This document shows positions 7,216 through 16,009 of a stretch of 64,000 nt of DNA, in pieces. Below the pieces are notes generated by a model. That model made no database searches. It was not told the origin of the DNA and saw only the letters and a program-made list of their open reading frames with translations. The stretch's first letter is position 1. The number at the start of each line of letters is the position of its first letter. The stretch comes from Spirochaetota bacterium (GTDB taxonomy: Bacteria; Spirochaetota; UBA4802; JAFGJZ01), in contig JAKPJF010000207.1 in assembly GCA_029554345.1 (NCBI GenBank), positions 1-64,000 on the forward strand, written 5' to 3'. Both the position numbers and the translations under genes were made by a program.

Positions 7216-8193
7216 ATGATTGAAAATTCAAAACAAATGATAAGTGGAAAAGCATTTGAATATGCTTTGTTGAAAGAATTTTTTGAGAAGTTATCCAAAG
7301 AAACTACTGTTCAAGTTATTGAGAACGCCGCGTATATAACTGCCGAAGAATGTTTTAGCCGTATCGATAAAAATGAAAAGAGTCGTTATTTATTAAGTGC
7401 AAGTTTTGCTGTCAATTTTATGATTGATATTGAACCTCGTCTTTCAAATGGTATAAATAAAAAGGACTTGCTTCAACTTGAAATATTGACAGATAATCAT
7501 GGGCAAGAAGGTGATGTAAGAGATGTTCTTGCGATTCGTCTAATGCAAAAATGGGAAATTGGCATATCTGCAAAAAATAATCATCACGCAGTAAAGCATT
7601 CGCGTTTATCTAATGATATAGATTTTGGCGATAAATGGCTTGGTGTTAATTGCTCATCAGAGTATTTTGAAAATGTAGCTCCGGTTTTTGATTTGTTAAA
7701 GAAAATTAAGATAGATAGTAAATCCACTCAGAAATGGGATACGCTAGGCAATTACCATGAATCAATATATAAGCCGATTTTGGAAGCATTCCGAAATGAG
7801 TTGTTGAAATTATATAGTATGAATAAAAAACAAGTAGCTTCAAGAATGATAGAATATTTAGTTGGTAACAAAGATTTTTATAAAGTTATAAGAAGTACGA
7901 ATCATATTGAAATTCAAGCTTTTAATCTGCATGGTACTTTAAATTTGCCTTTTAAGGATAAGTTTCCAAAATTTGTTACGCCCATTGTCGGGCTACCTGA
8001 TCAGATTATAGATGTTCAGTTTAAAGAGAATTCTTTAACAACTATAATTGTAAAATTTAATAAAGGTTGGGAGCTTTCTTTTCGAATACATAATGCCAGT
8101 TCAAGAATTGAGCCATCATTAAAATTTGACATCAATTTGCTAAGTGCGCCTCATACTCTTTTTAAGAATACTTTATCGGTTAATACAATTTAG
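7216..8193 (+). CDS. HaeIII-type restriction endonuclease (GGCC predicted)
   Basis: This type II endonuclease has 325 residues. The segment GDVRDVLAIR...WEIGISAKNNHHAVKHSRLS matches the HaeIII/NgoPII endonuclease family, where the acidic residues and the Lys of ISAKNN suit a PD-(D/E)XK-like centre. DIDFGDKWLGVNC continues the match. The neighbouring methylase closely resembles M.HaeIII, so the predicted site is GGCC. The ATG at 7216 is chosen over the GTG at 7207 because AGG at about 7205 is better spaced for it. No control (C) protein gene is visible. The gene is AT-rich compared with flaB next door, consistent with horizontal transfer. Confidence 0.9.
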   Translation: MIENSKQMISGKAFEYALLKEFFEKLSKETTVQVIENAAYITAEECFSRIDKNEKSRYLLSASFAVNFMIDIEPRLSNGINKKDLLQLEILTDNHGQEGDVRDVLAIRLMQKWEIGISAKNNHHAVKHSRLSNDIDFGDKWLGVNCSSEYFENVAPVFDLLKKIKIDSKSTQKWDTLGNYHESIYKPILEAFRNELLKLYSMNKKQVASRMIEYLVGNKDFYKVIRSTNHIEIQAFNLHGTLNLPFKDKFPKFVTPIVGLPDQIIDVQFKENSLTTIIVKFNKGWELSFRIHNASSRIEPSLKFDINLLSAPHTLFKNTLSVNTI

Positions 8194-8203
8194 GGAGAAA
8201 TAA

Positions 8204-9277
8204 ATGAATATTGTTTCTTTTTTTTCAGGAGCGGGTGGACTTGATTTAGGTTTCCAAAAAGCTGGATTTAATATTGTCTGGGCTAATGAATATGACAAAG
8301 AAATATGGGAAACATTTGAAGCTAATCATAAAAAAACAATTTTAGATAAAAGAAGTATAACGGAAATTTCATCTAATGAAATTCCTGAATGCATCGGTAT
8401 TATTGGAGGTCCACCTTGTCAAAGTTGGAGTGAAGCAGGCGCTCTTCGAGGAATTAATGATAAAAGAGGACAATTGTTTTTTGATTTTATCAGAATTTTG
8501 CGTGATAAAAAACCATTGTTTTTTTTAGCTGAAAATGTATCTGGAATGTTGTTGCCAACACATGGTAAGGCATTGCAAAATATTAAAGAAATGTTTGTTG
8601 AAAGCGGTTATAATTTATCATTCGCTCTTCTGAATGCATCAGATTATGGAGTACCACAGGATAGAAAACGAGTTTTCTTTATTGGTTATCGCTCTGATCT
8701 GGGAATAGAATTTAATTTTCCAGAACCAATTACTGAACACGATAAAGTTCTTCTTAAAGATGTCATTTATGATTTAAAGGATAATGCTTTACCGGCGCTT
8801 TCTCTCCAAAAAACGAATGGAAATAAATGCGTTATTCCTAATCATGAATATATGACTGGAGGTTTCTCTACGATTTTCATGTCTCGCAATAGAGTGAGAT
8901 CTTGGGATGAAGTTTCGTTTACCATCCAAGCTGGTGGAAGGCATGCTCCTTTACATCCGCAAGCTCCCAAAATGGTTTTTGTTGAACAGAATAAAAGAAT
9001 ATTTTCTCCAGGACAAGAGCATTTATACAGAAGATTAAGTATTCGTGAATGTGCTCGGATACAAACTTTTCCAGACAGCTTTGTGTTCAAATACAATAAT
9101 TTGACAGCAGGATATAAAATGATTGGGAATGCTGTTCCGGTTAATTTGGCATATCATTTAGCAAAAAAAATTGAAAAAGATATTTCTAAGTTGTTTAAGA
9201 ATAAAAAGATTACTTTATCGCATACTTTATCAACGGAAGAGTTTTTAGATGAAGAGAAGATAAGCGTAATGGCTTGA
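8204..9277 (+). CDS. HaeIII-type DNA cytosine-5 methyltransferase (GGCC predicted)
   Basis: This is a protein of 357 residues that should methylate a cytosine in GGCC and protect host DNA from the partner enzyme. Canonical m5C methylase motifs appear in order: [27 protein letters not shown] with the catalytic Cys, [23 protein letters not shown], and [22 protein letters not shown]. The target-recognition stretch [13 protein letters not shown]...[14 protein letters not shown] closely follows M.HaeIII from memory. The start lies 10 bases after the endonuclease stop, so the two are probably cotranscribed, endonuclease first. Confidence 0.95.
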   Translation: MNIVSFFSGAGGLDLGFQKAGFNIVWANEYDKEIWETFEANHKKTILDKRSITEISSNEIPECIGIIGGPPCQSWSEAGALRGINDKRGQLFFDFIRILRDKKPLFFLAENVSGMLLPTHGKALQNIKEMFVESGYNLSFALLNASDYGVPQDRKRVFFIGYRSDLGIEFNFPEPITEHDKVLLKDVIYDLKDNALPALSLQKTNGNKCVIPNHEYMTGGFSTIFMSRNRVRSWDEVSFTIQAGGRHAPLHPQAPKMVFVEQNKRIFSPGQEHLYRRLSIRECARIQTFPDSFVFKYNNLTAGYKMIGNAVPVNLAYHLAKKIEKDISKLFKNKKITLSHTLSTEEFLDEEKISVMA

Positions 9278-9332
9278 TTGCTTAAATTCTAAATGTTCTA
9301 TTTGTCTCCCATTTTCATCCCCCTCTCAACAT

Positions 9333-9363
9333 AAAAAAGCCGGATGGGATGTCCGGCTTTTTT
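9333..9363. terminator. Bidirectional terminator between the methylase and flaB
   Basis: A perfect 12-bp stem, AAAAAAGCCGGA / TCCGGCTTTTTT, carries the loop TGGGATG. It can end both the methyltransferase (+) and flaB (-) transcripts. Confidence 0.9.
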
Positions 9364-9367
9364 GGTT

Positions 9368-9393
9368 GTGGTATTGCGAAATTGGCTCAAGCC
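9368..9393. repeat. 26-bp motif shared by the two flagellin loci (copy 1)
   Basis: GTGGTATTGCGAAAT plus the hairpin GGCT-ca-AGCC lies between the flaB stop and its terminator. A copy with three substitutions is found at 41378-41403 upstream of the other flaB gene, where an extra hairpin sits inside the GGCT/AGCC stem. Confidence 0.7.
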
Positions 9394-9407
9394 AAAATTT
9401 AATTTGT

Positions 9408-10256
9408 TTACTGTAACAGTCTGAGCACTCCCTGGCTCTTCTGATTCGCCTGTGCGAGCATCGATGTCGCAGCCTGCTGGAGTATCTGATATCTTGTGAA
9501 TGAAGACATCTGCTCTGCCATGTCTGTGTCTCTGATGCGGGATTCTGATGCCTGTGTATTTTCGTACGCGTTCATCAATCCTTTCGCTGCATGTTCGAGT
9601 CTGTTGTAATATGCTCCAAGATCCGCTCTCTGTTTTGATATAATTCTAAGAGCTTCGTCCGCGAGTCCTATTACGCTGTTTGCTTTGCCCGGAGTCGAGA
9701 TCGATATAAATGTAAGCGTTGTAGGGTTTCTGAGTCCTAGTGCCGCTGTAGTCATTGTCTCGATAAATACTCTTTCTCTCTGGTGCATGTTCGGACCCAT
9801 ATGGAACCACATTGAAGCGGTTGGTCTGAGTCTTGCAAACGAACCTGTCAACAGTTTCATCTTGTTGAACTCGGCCTGTGATGAAATACGGTCTACTTCA
9901 TCGATAAGTTCGGATACTTCAACCTGAATCAGCTGACGGTCTTCAGGTGTATAAATACCGTTTGCCGCCTGCACCGCAAGAACACGTATACGCTGAATGA
10001 TTCCGTGAGTTTCCTCAAGATATCCTTCCGCAGTCTGTATAAGACTCATGCCGTCTTCTGTGTTTCTTTCAGCCTGACGAAGTCCCTGAATCTGTGATCT
10101 CATTTTTTCAGATACTGCAAGTCCGGACGCGTCATCGCCGGCCTTATTGATTCTCAAGCCTGATGAAAGTTTTTCGATATCAGAAGTGAGACTCCAGTCG
10201 TGAAACTTGAGTGTGCGATGTGCGAAAATCGCGCTGACGTTGTGATTGATAATCAT
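9408..10256 (-). CDS. flaB: Periplasmic flagellar core flagellin FlaB (copy 1)
   Basis: This flagellin of 282 residues forms the core of spirochaete periplasmic flagella. The N-terminal D0/D1 region ([39 protein letters not shown]) and the C-terminus ([22 protein letters not shown]...ML AQANQ) are standard. The centre has the spirochaetal block [16 protein letters not shown], and there is no hypervariable domain, as in other FlaB proteins. A strong ribosome site (AAGGAGGAAT) lies just before the ATG. It is about two-thirds similar by eye to the copy at 41564, but differs near the C-terminus ([15 protein letters not shown] against [15 protein letters not shown]), so the two may have distinct places in the filament. 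Confidence 0.97.
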   Translation of the reverse strand: MIINHNVSAIFAHRTLKFHDWSLTSDIEKLSSGLRINKAGDDASGLAVSEKMRSQIQGLRQAERNTEDGMSLIQTAEGYLEETHGIIQRIRVLAVQAANGIYTPEDRQLIQVEVSELIDEVDRISSQAEFNKMKLLTGSFARLRPTASMWFHMGPNMHQRERVFIETMTTAALGLRNPTTLTFISISTPGKANSVIGLADEALRIISKQRADLGAYYNRLEHAAKGLMNAYENTQASESRIRDTDMAEQMSSFTRYQILQQAATSMLAQANQKSQGVLRLLQ

Positions 10257-10322
10257 TCTATTCCTCCTTGAATATTACCGTTATCATCCGTGATAACTGA
10301 GAATTCCTTATTGTCATATAAA

Positions 10323-10349
10323 GAGTCGGTGTTATTGAATAATCCTTTA
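10323..10349 (-). promoter_or_regulatory. Possible sigma-28-like promoter of flaB copy 1
   Basis: On the minus strand TAAA is followed after 15 bases by ACCGACTC, sharing the CCGA core and the spacing of the FliA consensus TAAA-N15-GCCGATAA. Only the core matches, so this is tentative. The rest of the 330-base divergent gap (10257-10586) is AT-rich with no other clear site. Confidence 0.3.
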
Positions 10350-10586
10350 ATGATTATTAGGTCTCATTAATGGCGAATATTGGCAAAAAAACGAAAATAT
10401 GACATCAAAATGTGGATTTTACATAACAAAATCAAAAAAGATATAAAACTTAGTTTTTATTGTTGAATACCGCGCTTCCTTTTAATCCTATGTCTTTGAC
10501 TGGGCTGTTTTAGGCTTTTCTTCTATTAAATGCGGAAAAACAACGGTTCTGATTCAGTTTCAAAAATAATGATTTTAAGGTGAGTT

Positions 10587-13115
10587 ATGTTTGGTCGGAA
10601 ATTCGGCGGCAAAGCGAAATTAAGTATGATTCGGATTCCTTCGTTTTTAACGAGATTGTATTTTCCCGAGATCCATATTCCGACTTTTGCTTCCGTTCTT
10701 GGTTTTGTCCTCAATTTTAATTTCAAAAAAAATAAACGCCGAATAATCATCGCGCTCAGCGCTGGTGCTTTTATATTTAACGTATTTCTCGTCATGGATT
10801 TTATGAAGGTTCGCGCTCTTGCGGAATACATGCCGGAAACCACTACCAAGCTTTATGATAAAAACGGAATTCTGATTTCTGAACTTTTCCGCCAGAAGCG
10901 AGATGTTGTTCCTTACAAAGATATGCCGAAAAATCTGGTTAACGCTTTCATTGCCATGGAAGACAATGATTTCTACGATCATATAGGAATAAATCCCAAG
11001 GCGATTGTCCGCGCTATGCTTGTGAATATCTCGTCATTCAGCATCAAGCAGGGCGGAAGTACAATAACCCAGCAGCTTGCCAAGGTTCTGATGACTTCGG
11101 GCAAGCGTACCATTTTCAGAAAAATCAAAGACGTCTTTCTTGCTCTGATGATTGAAGCTTTTTATGATAAAGACAAGATCATGGAGCTGTATCTTAATCA
11201 GATTTTTCTCGGTCACGACACCTACGGCGTCGAAGCGGCCTCACAGCTTTACTTTAAGAAACACGTAAGGGATCTTAATCTTGCGGAATGCGCTCTTCTC
11301 TCGACTCTTCCTTCGGCGCCGAACCTTTATTCGCCGATTAAAAATATCAAGCGTTCCAGACAGATGCATATCATTGCTCTCGCTAAAATGGCCGATCTCG
11401 GCTATATCACTGTCAAGGAAGCTGAAGATGCTTATAATGAGTTCTGGCCGGAATACAGTTATGAAATAAGCGATGTTTCTCCGAGCATAAGTTCGTGGTC
11501 TGAACGTATTGACAAGGCTCCATGGTTTACTGAATATGTGCGACGCCAGCTCCTCAAAGAAATGAGCGAGGAGGAACTTTATTCCGGCGGGCTCTCGGTT
11601 TATACGACGCTTGATCTTAATAAACAGTTAGCTGCTAATGAAGTCATGGATTCCGCTTTACGCCAGCAGAACGCGGTTTCAACCAATCTCCTTTTTTTCA
11701 AAGAGGATGTTATTACAGAACAGTTTGCCGCAGAAGCGGAAATGTTTACACTTCTTTTTGGTCTGAACTCAATATCAAACAAGGGTTCTCTTGAAGGCAA
11801 AAAAATAAACGACGCTTTCAAGCAGGACGCGCTTGATGAAATAGAAATAATAAACTTTTTTCTCGGAAGCGACAATATGGGTGAAACCTTTTCCGAGTAT
11901 AAGTTCAACAACTTTCAGGACAAGGATTTCTTGAAGGTTCAGGGCGCTCTCATTTCAGTCAACCAGTCTAACGGATATATCGAAGCGATGATCGGGGGAA
12001 GTACTTTTGAAAGACAAAATCAGCTGAACCGCGCCGTTCAGTCGTACCGTCAGCCGGGTTCTTCAATCAAGCCTCTGCTTTATGCCGCAGCTTTTGAAAA
12101 AGGTGATTTTTCGCCCGCATCTTCTTTCTTTGATTCGCCGGCATTTTATATGGATAATGAGGGCGGCGACTGGACTCCCGAAAACTATGAGGGCGGCTAT
12201 AACGGCATGATGACCCTTCGCCGCGCTCTTGCGATGTCAATTAACGTAATTTCCGTTAAGCTTGCCGAATCAATAGGCATTCAGAATGTAATGGATTATT
12301 ACGCGTCTTTTTTCGGCATGGATAAATCAAGCGCGAAGAGAAGAATTCCGAGAAATTTCTCCATTGCACTTGGTTCAATAGATGTAACTCCGCTTGAAAT
12401 AACATGCGCTTACGGCGCTATAGCTAACGGCGGTATGGAAGTTATTCCTTACGGAATCAGATATATAAAAGACCGCGATAAGAAAATAATTAAAGACTAC
12501 GAGTCTGAGATGAAAAAGAAATTTGAAAAGCGCAGACGGATTCTTGAGCCTGCGACTTCACAGATAATGATAAGCATGCTTCAAAGCACCATCAATTCAG
12601 GAACTGGTGCCGGAGCTTATCCGGGACGTCCGGCGTGCGGCAAAACAGGAACTACGAGCGGATGGCGCGATGCGTGGTTTGTGGGCTTTACTCCGGAAGT
12701 TACTACCGCAATATGGTTCGGTTATGACACTCAGGGTATTTCTCTCGGTGTAGGGCAGACGGGGGGCGGAATCGCGGCACCGACTTGGGGCAGATACATG
12801 CGTCAGGCTTTGAGCCGTTATCCTGTTACAGGTTTCCCTGAGTTTGCCGGACTTGAGTCAATGGAAGTCTGCGCCTTCAGCGGAATGAAACCGACGTCAG
12901 ACTGCAAGGAAATTATCAAAGAAGTTTTTATTCCCGGAAAAACTCCGAAAGAAGACTGCAAATTCTGCGCAGACAGAAACAACGGATATAATCTCAATAT
13001 CAAAGGGCCTAAGGAAAGTATTGTTGAACAGAATAAAAACGAAATCAACAGCGGAATAAAATCCTTGAAGGGCGACAAGATTCTTGATAATATCGGCGAA
13101 GACTTACTTAAATAA
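10587..13115 (+). CDS. Class A penicillin-binding protein (PBP1A-type)
   Basis: This bifunctional peptidoglycan glycosyltransferase/transpeptidase has 842 residues. A cytoplasmic start is followed by one membrane anchor at about 50-70 (IIIALSAGAFIFNVFLVM). The GT51 domain shows the catalytic Glu in FIAMEDNDFYDH and the KQGGSTITQQLAK motif. The transpeptidase domain has S492-S-I-K495 (nucleophile S492), an SIN triad in ALAMSINVISVK, and K686-T-G in GKTGTTSGWRDAWFVG. A C-terminal tail with four Cys follows (CAFSGMKPTSDC...DCKFC). The ATG at 10587 has AAGGTGA upstream. It builds the periplasmic wall; a hydrolase gene follows 12 bases later. Confidence 0.95.
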   Translation: MFGRKFGGKAKLSMIRIPSFLTRLYFPEIHIPTFASVLGFVLNFNFKKNKRRIIIALSAGAFIFNVFLVMDFMKVRALAEYMPETTTKLYDKNGILISELFRQKRDVVPYKDMPKNLVNAFIAMEDNDFYDHIGINPKAIVRAMLVNISSFSIKQGGSTITQQLAKVLMTSGKRTIFRKIKDVFLALMIEAFYDKDKIMELYLNQIFLGHDTYGVEAASQLYFKKHVRDLNLAECALLSTLPSAPNLYSPIKNIKRSRQMHIIALAKMADLGYITVKEAEDAYNEFWPEYSYEISDVSPSISSWSERIDKAPWFTEYVRRQLLKEMSEEELYSGGLSVYTTLDLNKQLAANEVMDSALRQQNAVSTNLLFFKEDVITEQFAAEAEMFTLLFGLNSISNKGSLEGKKINDAFKQDALDEIEIINFFLGSDNMGETFSEYKFNNFQDKDFLKVQGALISVNQSNGYIEAMIGGSTFERQNQLNRAVQSYRQPGSSIKPLLYAAAFEKGDFSPASSFFDSPAFYMDNEGGDWTPENYEGGYNGMMTLRRALAMSINVISVKLAESIGIQNVMDYYASFFGMDKSSAKRRIPRNFSIALGSIDVTPLEITCAYGAIANGGMEVIPYGIRYIKDRDKKIIKDYESEMKKKFEKRRRILEPATSQIMISMLQSTINSGTGAGAYPGRPACGKTGTTSGWRDAWFVGFTPEVTTAIWFGYDTQGISLGVGQTGGGIAAPTWGRYMRQALSRYPVTGFPEFAGLESMEVCAFSGMKPTSDCKEIIKEVFIPGKTPKEDCKFCADRNNGYNLNIKGPKESIVEQNKNEINSGIKSLKGDKILDNIGEDLLK

Positions 13116-13127
13116 TTGAGAGGGGAC

Positions 13128-13673
13128 ATGCTCAGAGATTCTTTTTTGATGATAATAGATATGCAGGAAAAACTCCTTCCGGCAATGAGTCAGCCTGATC
13201 TTCAGGAAGCTGTTTCAAACATTCAGATGATGGTTACTGCATATTCTAAATTCGATATTCCTGTTATTGCGACAGAACAGTATCCGAACGGTGTAGGTTC
13301 TACGATAAAGAAATTAAAGACCGCAGAGGGTTTTGACAAAGTACGCATTATGGAAAAAATTCACTTTGATTCGCTCAAAGAGAGTTCAATTAATGACGCG
13401 GTAAAAAAGCTCAATAGAAAAAAAGCCGTTATCTGCGGCATTGAATCTCACATATGCGTTTATCAGACGGCTCTTTCCTTTCTAGCTGAAGGTTATGAAA
13501 CCTATGTTGTTGCAGATGCCGTAGCTTCAAGAAACTCAAAAAGTATGGAGTATGCTCTCAAATCACTACTTACTGAAGGTGTTAAAGTTCTTCCGGCTGA
13601 GACAATTCTTTTTATGCTTATAGAACGCGCGGGCTGTGAAGATTTCAAATTCATTCACCGCATTATTCGATAA
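13128..13673 (+). CDS. Isochorismatase-family cysteine hydrolase
   Basis: This is a cytoplasmic alpha/beta hydrolase of 181 residues. The Asp-Lys-Cys triad is visible: D11 in IIDMQEK, K77 in IMEKIHF and C110 in GIESHICVYQTA, the last within the typical GIESHxCV turn. Such proteins resemble YcaC and nicotinamidase-like enzymes; the substrate cannot be predicted. The ATG at 13128 follows a GAGGGG ribosome site; a TTG at 13116 gives a longer but less likely start. It probably shares a transcript with the penicillin-binding protein. Confidence 0.88.
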   Translation: MLRDSFLMIIDMQEKLLPAMSQPDLQEAVSNIQMMVTAYSKFDIPVIATEQYPNGVGSTIKKLKTAEGFDKVRIMEKIHFDSLKESSINDAVKKLNRKKAVICGIESHICVYQTALSFLAEGYETYVVADAVASRNSKSMEYALKSLLTEGVKVLPAETILFMLIERAGCEDFKFIHRIIR

Positions 13674-13716
13674 TTTTCTTGACGGAAAACGCACTGAATT
13701 ATATCAAGTATCCATC

Positions 13717-13800
13717 GCCCAGGTGGTGGAATTGGTAGACACACTAGCTTGAGGGGCTAGCGGAAGTTCTTCTGTACGAGTTCGAATCTCGTCCTGGGCA
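13717..13800 (+). tRNA. tRNA-Leu (anticodon GAG)
   Basis: This is an 84-base class II tRNA. The acceptor stem GCCCAGG pairs with CCTGGGC. The D-arm reads TGGTGGAATTGGTAGACA, and the anticodon stem CTAGC / GCTAG carries loop TTGAGGG, giving anticodon GAG. A long variable arm and GTTCGAATC in the T-arm follow. The discriminator base is A and CCA is not encoded. It should read CUC and CUU codons. Confidence 0.97.
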
Positions 13801-13804
13801 CAAA

Positions 13805-13830
13805 AGGATCGCGTAAGCGGTTCTTTTTTT
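13805..13830 (+). terminator. Terminator of the tRNA-Leu transcript
   Basis: An 8-bp stem, AGGATCGC-gtaa-GCGGTTCT (two G-U pairs), is followed by a run of T, directly after the tRNA. Confidence 0.75.
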
Positions 13831-13900
13831 GTTTCTGCAATATAATCCAATACATTTTACTGCTGCAGTTATAAGTTTTTTCAATCAAAAGGAGAAACTT

Positions 13901-14266
13901 ATGAAAACAGATTTATCAAAAATTATAACATCTTCAGGCATGAACGAAAATGATTCATGGAATCCGCATCCGTCATTTGACGGAGTCTATATGCGTAATC
14001 TCATCACGTCAAAAGACAGCGGAGGGAAAATAAGCTGTCATATAGTACGTCTTGAACCTGGTGCTGAACTTAAGTCTCATATGCATGAAGGGAAAAATGA
14101 AACACATGAAGTGCTTGCCGGCAGCGGAATCTTTAATCTTGCCGGCATCGAATACTCTTATGAAATGGGTGTCGCCGCTTTCATTCCTGAAGATACTCTT
14201 CATTCAGTAAAAGCAGGGCATGACGGTATAATACTTCTTGCAAAATTTGTTCCGCCCCTAAATTAG
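13901..14266 (+). CDS. Cupin-domain protein
   Basis: This is a single-domain cupin of 121 residues. Motif 1 is seen as ELKSHMHEGKNETHEVLAGSG (metal-ligand His and Glu residues) and motif 2 as AAFIPEDTLHSVKAG. It is a small metal-binding beta-barrel of unknown substrate. The ATG at 13901 has a strong AAAGGAGA ribosome site; the longer upstream frame is not needed. An AraC regulator starts five bases after the stop, so the pair is an operon and the regulator may respond to the same compound. Confidence 0.88.
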   Translation: MKTDLSKIITSSGMNENDSWNPHPSFDGVYMRNLITSKDSGGKISCHIVRLEPGAELKSHMHEGKNETHEVLAGSGIFNLAGIEYSYEMGVAAFIPEDTLHSVKAGHDGIILLAKFVPPLN

Positions 14267-14271
14267 GAGAA

Positions 14272-14976
14272 ATGAGTCTCAGGAAGGAAGAAGTTTATTT
14301 ATCGAGAAAAGATCATTCTTTTCCGCTTCATATACACGAAAGAATAATCGCCGGATTTGTTTCATCCGGGAGAGTGCGTCTTTCTTTTGAAGAGGAATCT
14401 TATGAACTTTCTTCCGGTGATGCTTATATAATTTTTCCTTATACTCCGCATAGAGCGAGGACGTTTGATGATGCTTCAATCGCTGTTATAACCTTTGCGC
14501 AAAATGCGGATGCATTATGCCGGACTCGTAAGAAGTATCTGATACTGAAGGATATTGCCCGGCAATATCCTTCAGTCTATAAGAATAATATACCTGATAC
14601 CGGACTCATCGAGAAGATATTGATGGAACAGGCTGAGCCGTCTTTTCAGTTTGCGGAAACGGATTGTGAAAGAATCCGGAATATAATCAGTGAAAATTAT
14701 TCAGAAAAAAATACGCTTGAAGATGTTAGCGTTTACGGACAATCAAAATATTCCGTACTGCGTTCTTTCAGGAAAGATTTCGGCGTTACGCCTTCAGTAT
14801 ATCACATTCTTGTGCGTATTCGCAAAGCAAAAGCAATGATGCTTGACGGCAGAAGTCTTATTGAGACCGCATTTGACTGCGGTTTTTGCGATCAGAGTCA
14901 TTTTAACAGAACATTTAAAAAATATACAGGTCTTACTCCTGAAGAATTCAGGAATAAGACCATGAGAAGCAATTAA
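14272..14976 (+). CDS. AraC-family transcriptional regulator
   Basis: This regulator has 234 residues. The N-terminal half is a cupin-like sensor (HIHERIIAGFVSSGRVRLSFEE...YIIFPYTPHRA). The C-terminal half is the double helix-turn-helix domain, with the family signature TAFDCGFCDQSHFNRTFKKYTGLTPEEFR. An AGGAGA site precedes the ATG. Its stop overlaps the stop of the convergent glycosyltransferase by three bases, with no room for a terminator between them. Confidence 0.92.
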   Translation: MSLRKEEVYLSRKDHSFPLHIHERIIAGFVSSGRVRLSFEEESYELSSGDAYIIFPYTPHRARTFDDASIAVITFAQNADALCRTRKKYLILKDIARQYPSVYKNNIPDTGLIEKILMEQAEPSFQFAETDCERIRNIISENYSEKNTLEDVSVYGQSKYSVLRSFRKDFGVTPSVYHILVRIRKAKAMMLDGRSLIETAFDCGFCDQSHFNRTFKKYTGLTPEEFRNKTMRSN

Positions 14977-15956
14977 TTCTTTTCTTTGATATTAGCGGTT
15001 TCTTTTACGTAGTAGAGTTCTTTTCCTTCAGTTTCGTGATAAATGCGGATAAGAATTTCCGCCTGAATTCCCATCAGAATCATTATTACACTGAGAAGAA
15101 AGAGAATCGACGAAAGCATAAGAAGGGGATTCCCCGTCATATTCATTCCCTTGAAATATTTCATGAGAATTGTTCCGGCAAGCGACATGATGCTGAGAAG
15201 AAATACTCCAAGTGCAACTCCTCCGTAGAGATAAATCGGCTTGGTTGCGTATGAACTCATAAATTTGACTGTTATGAGATCAAGAAGAACCTTGAGAGTT
15301 CTTTGTATTCCGTATTTTGATTTTCCGAACTGACGCGCGTGGTGTTTAACCGGAATTTCAATTATTTTCGCGCCGACCCAAGAAGCATGAATCGGAATGA
15401 AGCGGTGCATTTCGCCGTATAGACGCACTTTTTTCAGAACTTCAGCGCGGTATCCTTTGAGCGAGCATCCCAGATCGTGCAGAGGTACGCCGCTGACTTT
15501 CGCTATCAGGCGGTTTGCGATTTTTGAAGGAATCTTTCTAGAAATCATTTTGTCTTTGCGGAATTTTCTCCAACCGCTTACGACATCGTAGCCTTCTTCA
15601 ATTTTTTCAAGAACAGTCTTTATGTCAGACGGATCATTCTGCAGATCCGAATCCATAAATACTATTATTTCACCTTCGGAATAATCAATTCCGGCTGCCA
15701 TAGCCGCAGTCTGACCGAAATTGCGTCTGAACTTCACTAGTTTTACGTTTTTGTCTTTTGCCGCAATTTTTGAAAGAATTGAATATGAGTTGTCGCGGCT
15801 TCCGTCGTCCACGAAAATTACTTCATAAGTTTTTTTAATCGCATTCAGGTTTTCTCTGATCTTCTGATACTGCATTTCGATATTTTCTTCTTCATTATAA
15901 ACAGGAAGAACAACCGAAAGATATGTTTTCTTTTTAACTGTTTTTTTAGGAGGCAT
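14973..15956 (-). CDS. Family 2 glycosyltransferase, membrane-anchored (DPM1/GtrB/ArnC type)
   Basis: This protein of 327 residues likely transfers a sugar to undecaprenyl phosphate on the cytoplasmic face. GT-A features are present: SVVLPVYNEEENI at the start, VIFVDDGSRDNS, KLVKFRRNFGQTAAMAAG, the metal-binding VFMDSDLQNDP, and HHARQFGKSKYG. Two C-terminal membrane helices (YGGVALGVFLLSIMSLAGTI and LLMLSSILFLLSVIMILMGI) match the GtrB/ArnC topology. AAAGGG precedes the ATG. The sugar cannot be predicted. Confidence 0.9.
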   Translation of the reverse strand: MPPKKTVKKKTYLSVVLPVYNEEENIEMQYQKIRENLNAIKKTYEVIFVDDGSRDNSYSILSKIAAKDKNVKLVKFRRNFGQTAAMAAGIDYSEGEIIVFMDSDLQNDPSDIKTVLEKIEEGYDVVSGWRKFRKDKMISRKIPSKIANRLIAKVSGVPLHDLGCSLKGYRAEVLKKVRLYGEMHRFIPIHASWVGAKIIEIPVKHHARQFGKSKYGIQRTLKVLLDLITVKFMSSYATKPIYLYGGVALGVFLLSIMSLAGTILMKYFKGMNMTGNPLLMLSSILFLLSVIMILMGIQAEILIRIYHETEGKELYYVKETANIKEKN

Positions 15957-15973
15957 ATATTTACCCTTTTATA

Positions 15974-16001
15974 ATCACAGACGGGTTGAGCCGTCTGTGA
16001 T
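15974..16001. terminator. 11-bp perfect hairpin between prc and the glycosyltransferase
   Basis: ATCACAGACGG-gttgag-CCGTCTGTGAT lies in the 53-base gap. There is no good T-tract on the minus strand, so it may be a partial terminator or an mRNA-stabilising hairpin. Confidence 0.45.
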
Positions 16002-16009
16002 AGTGTTTA

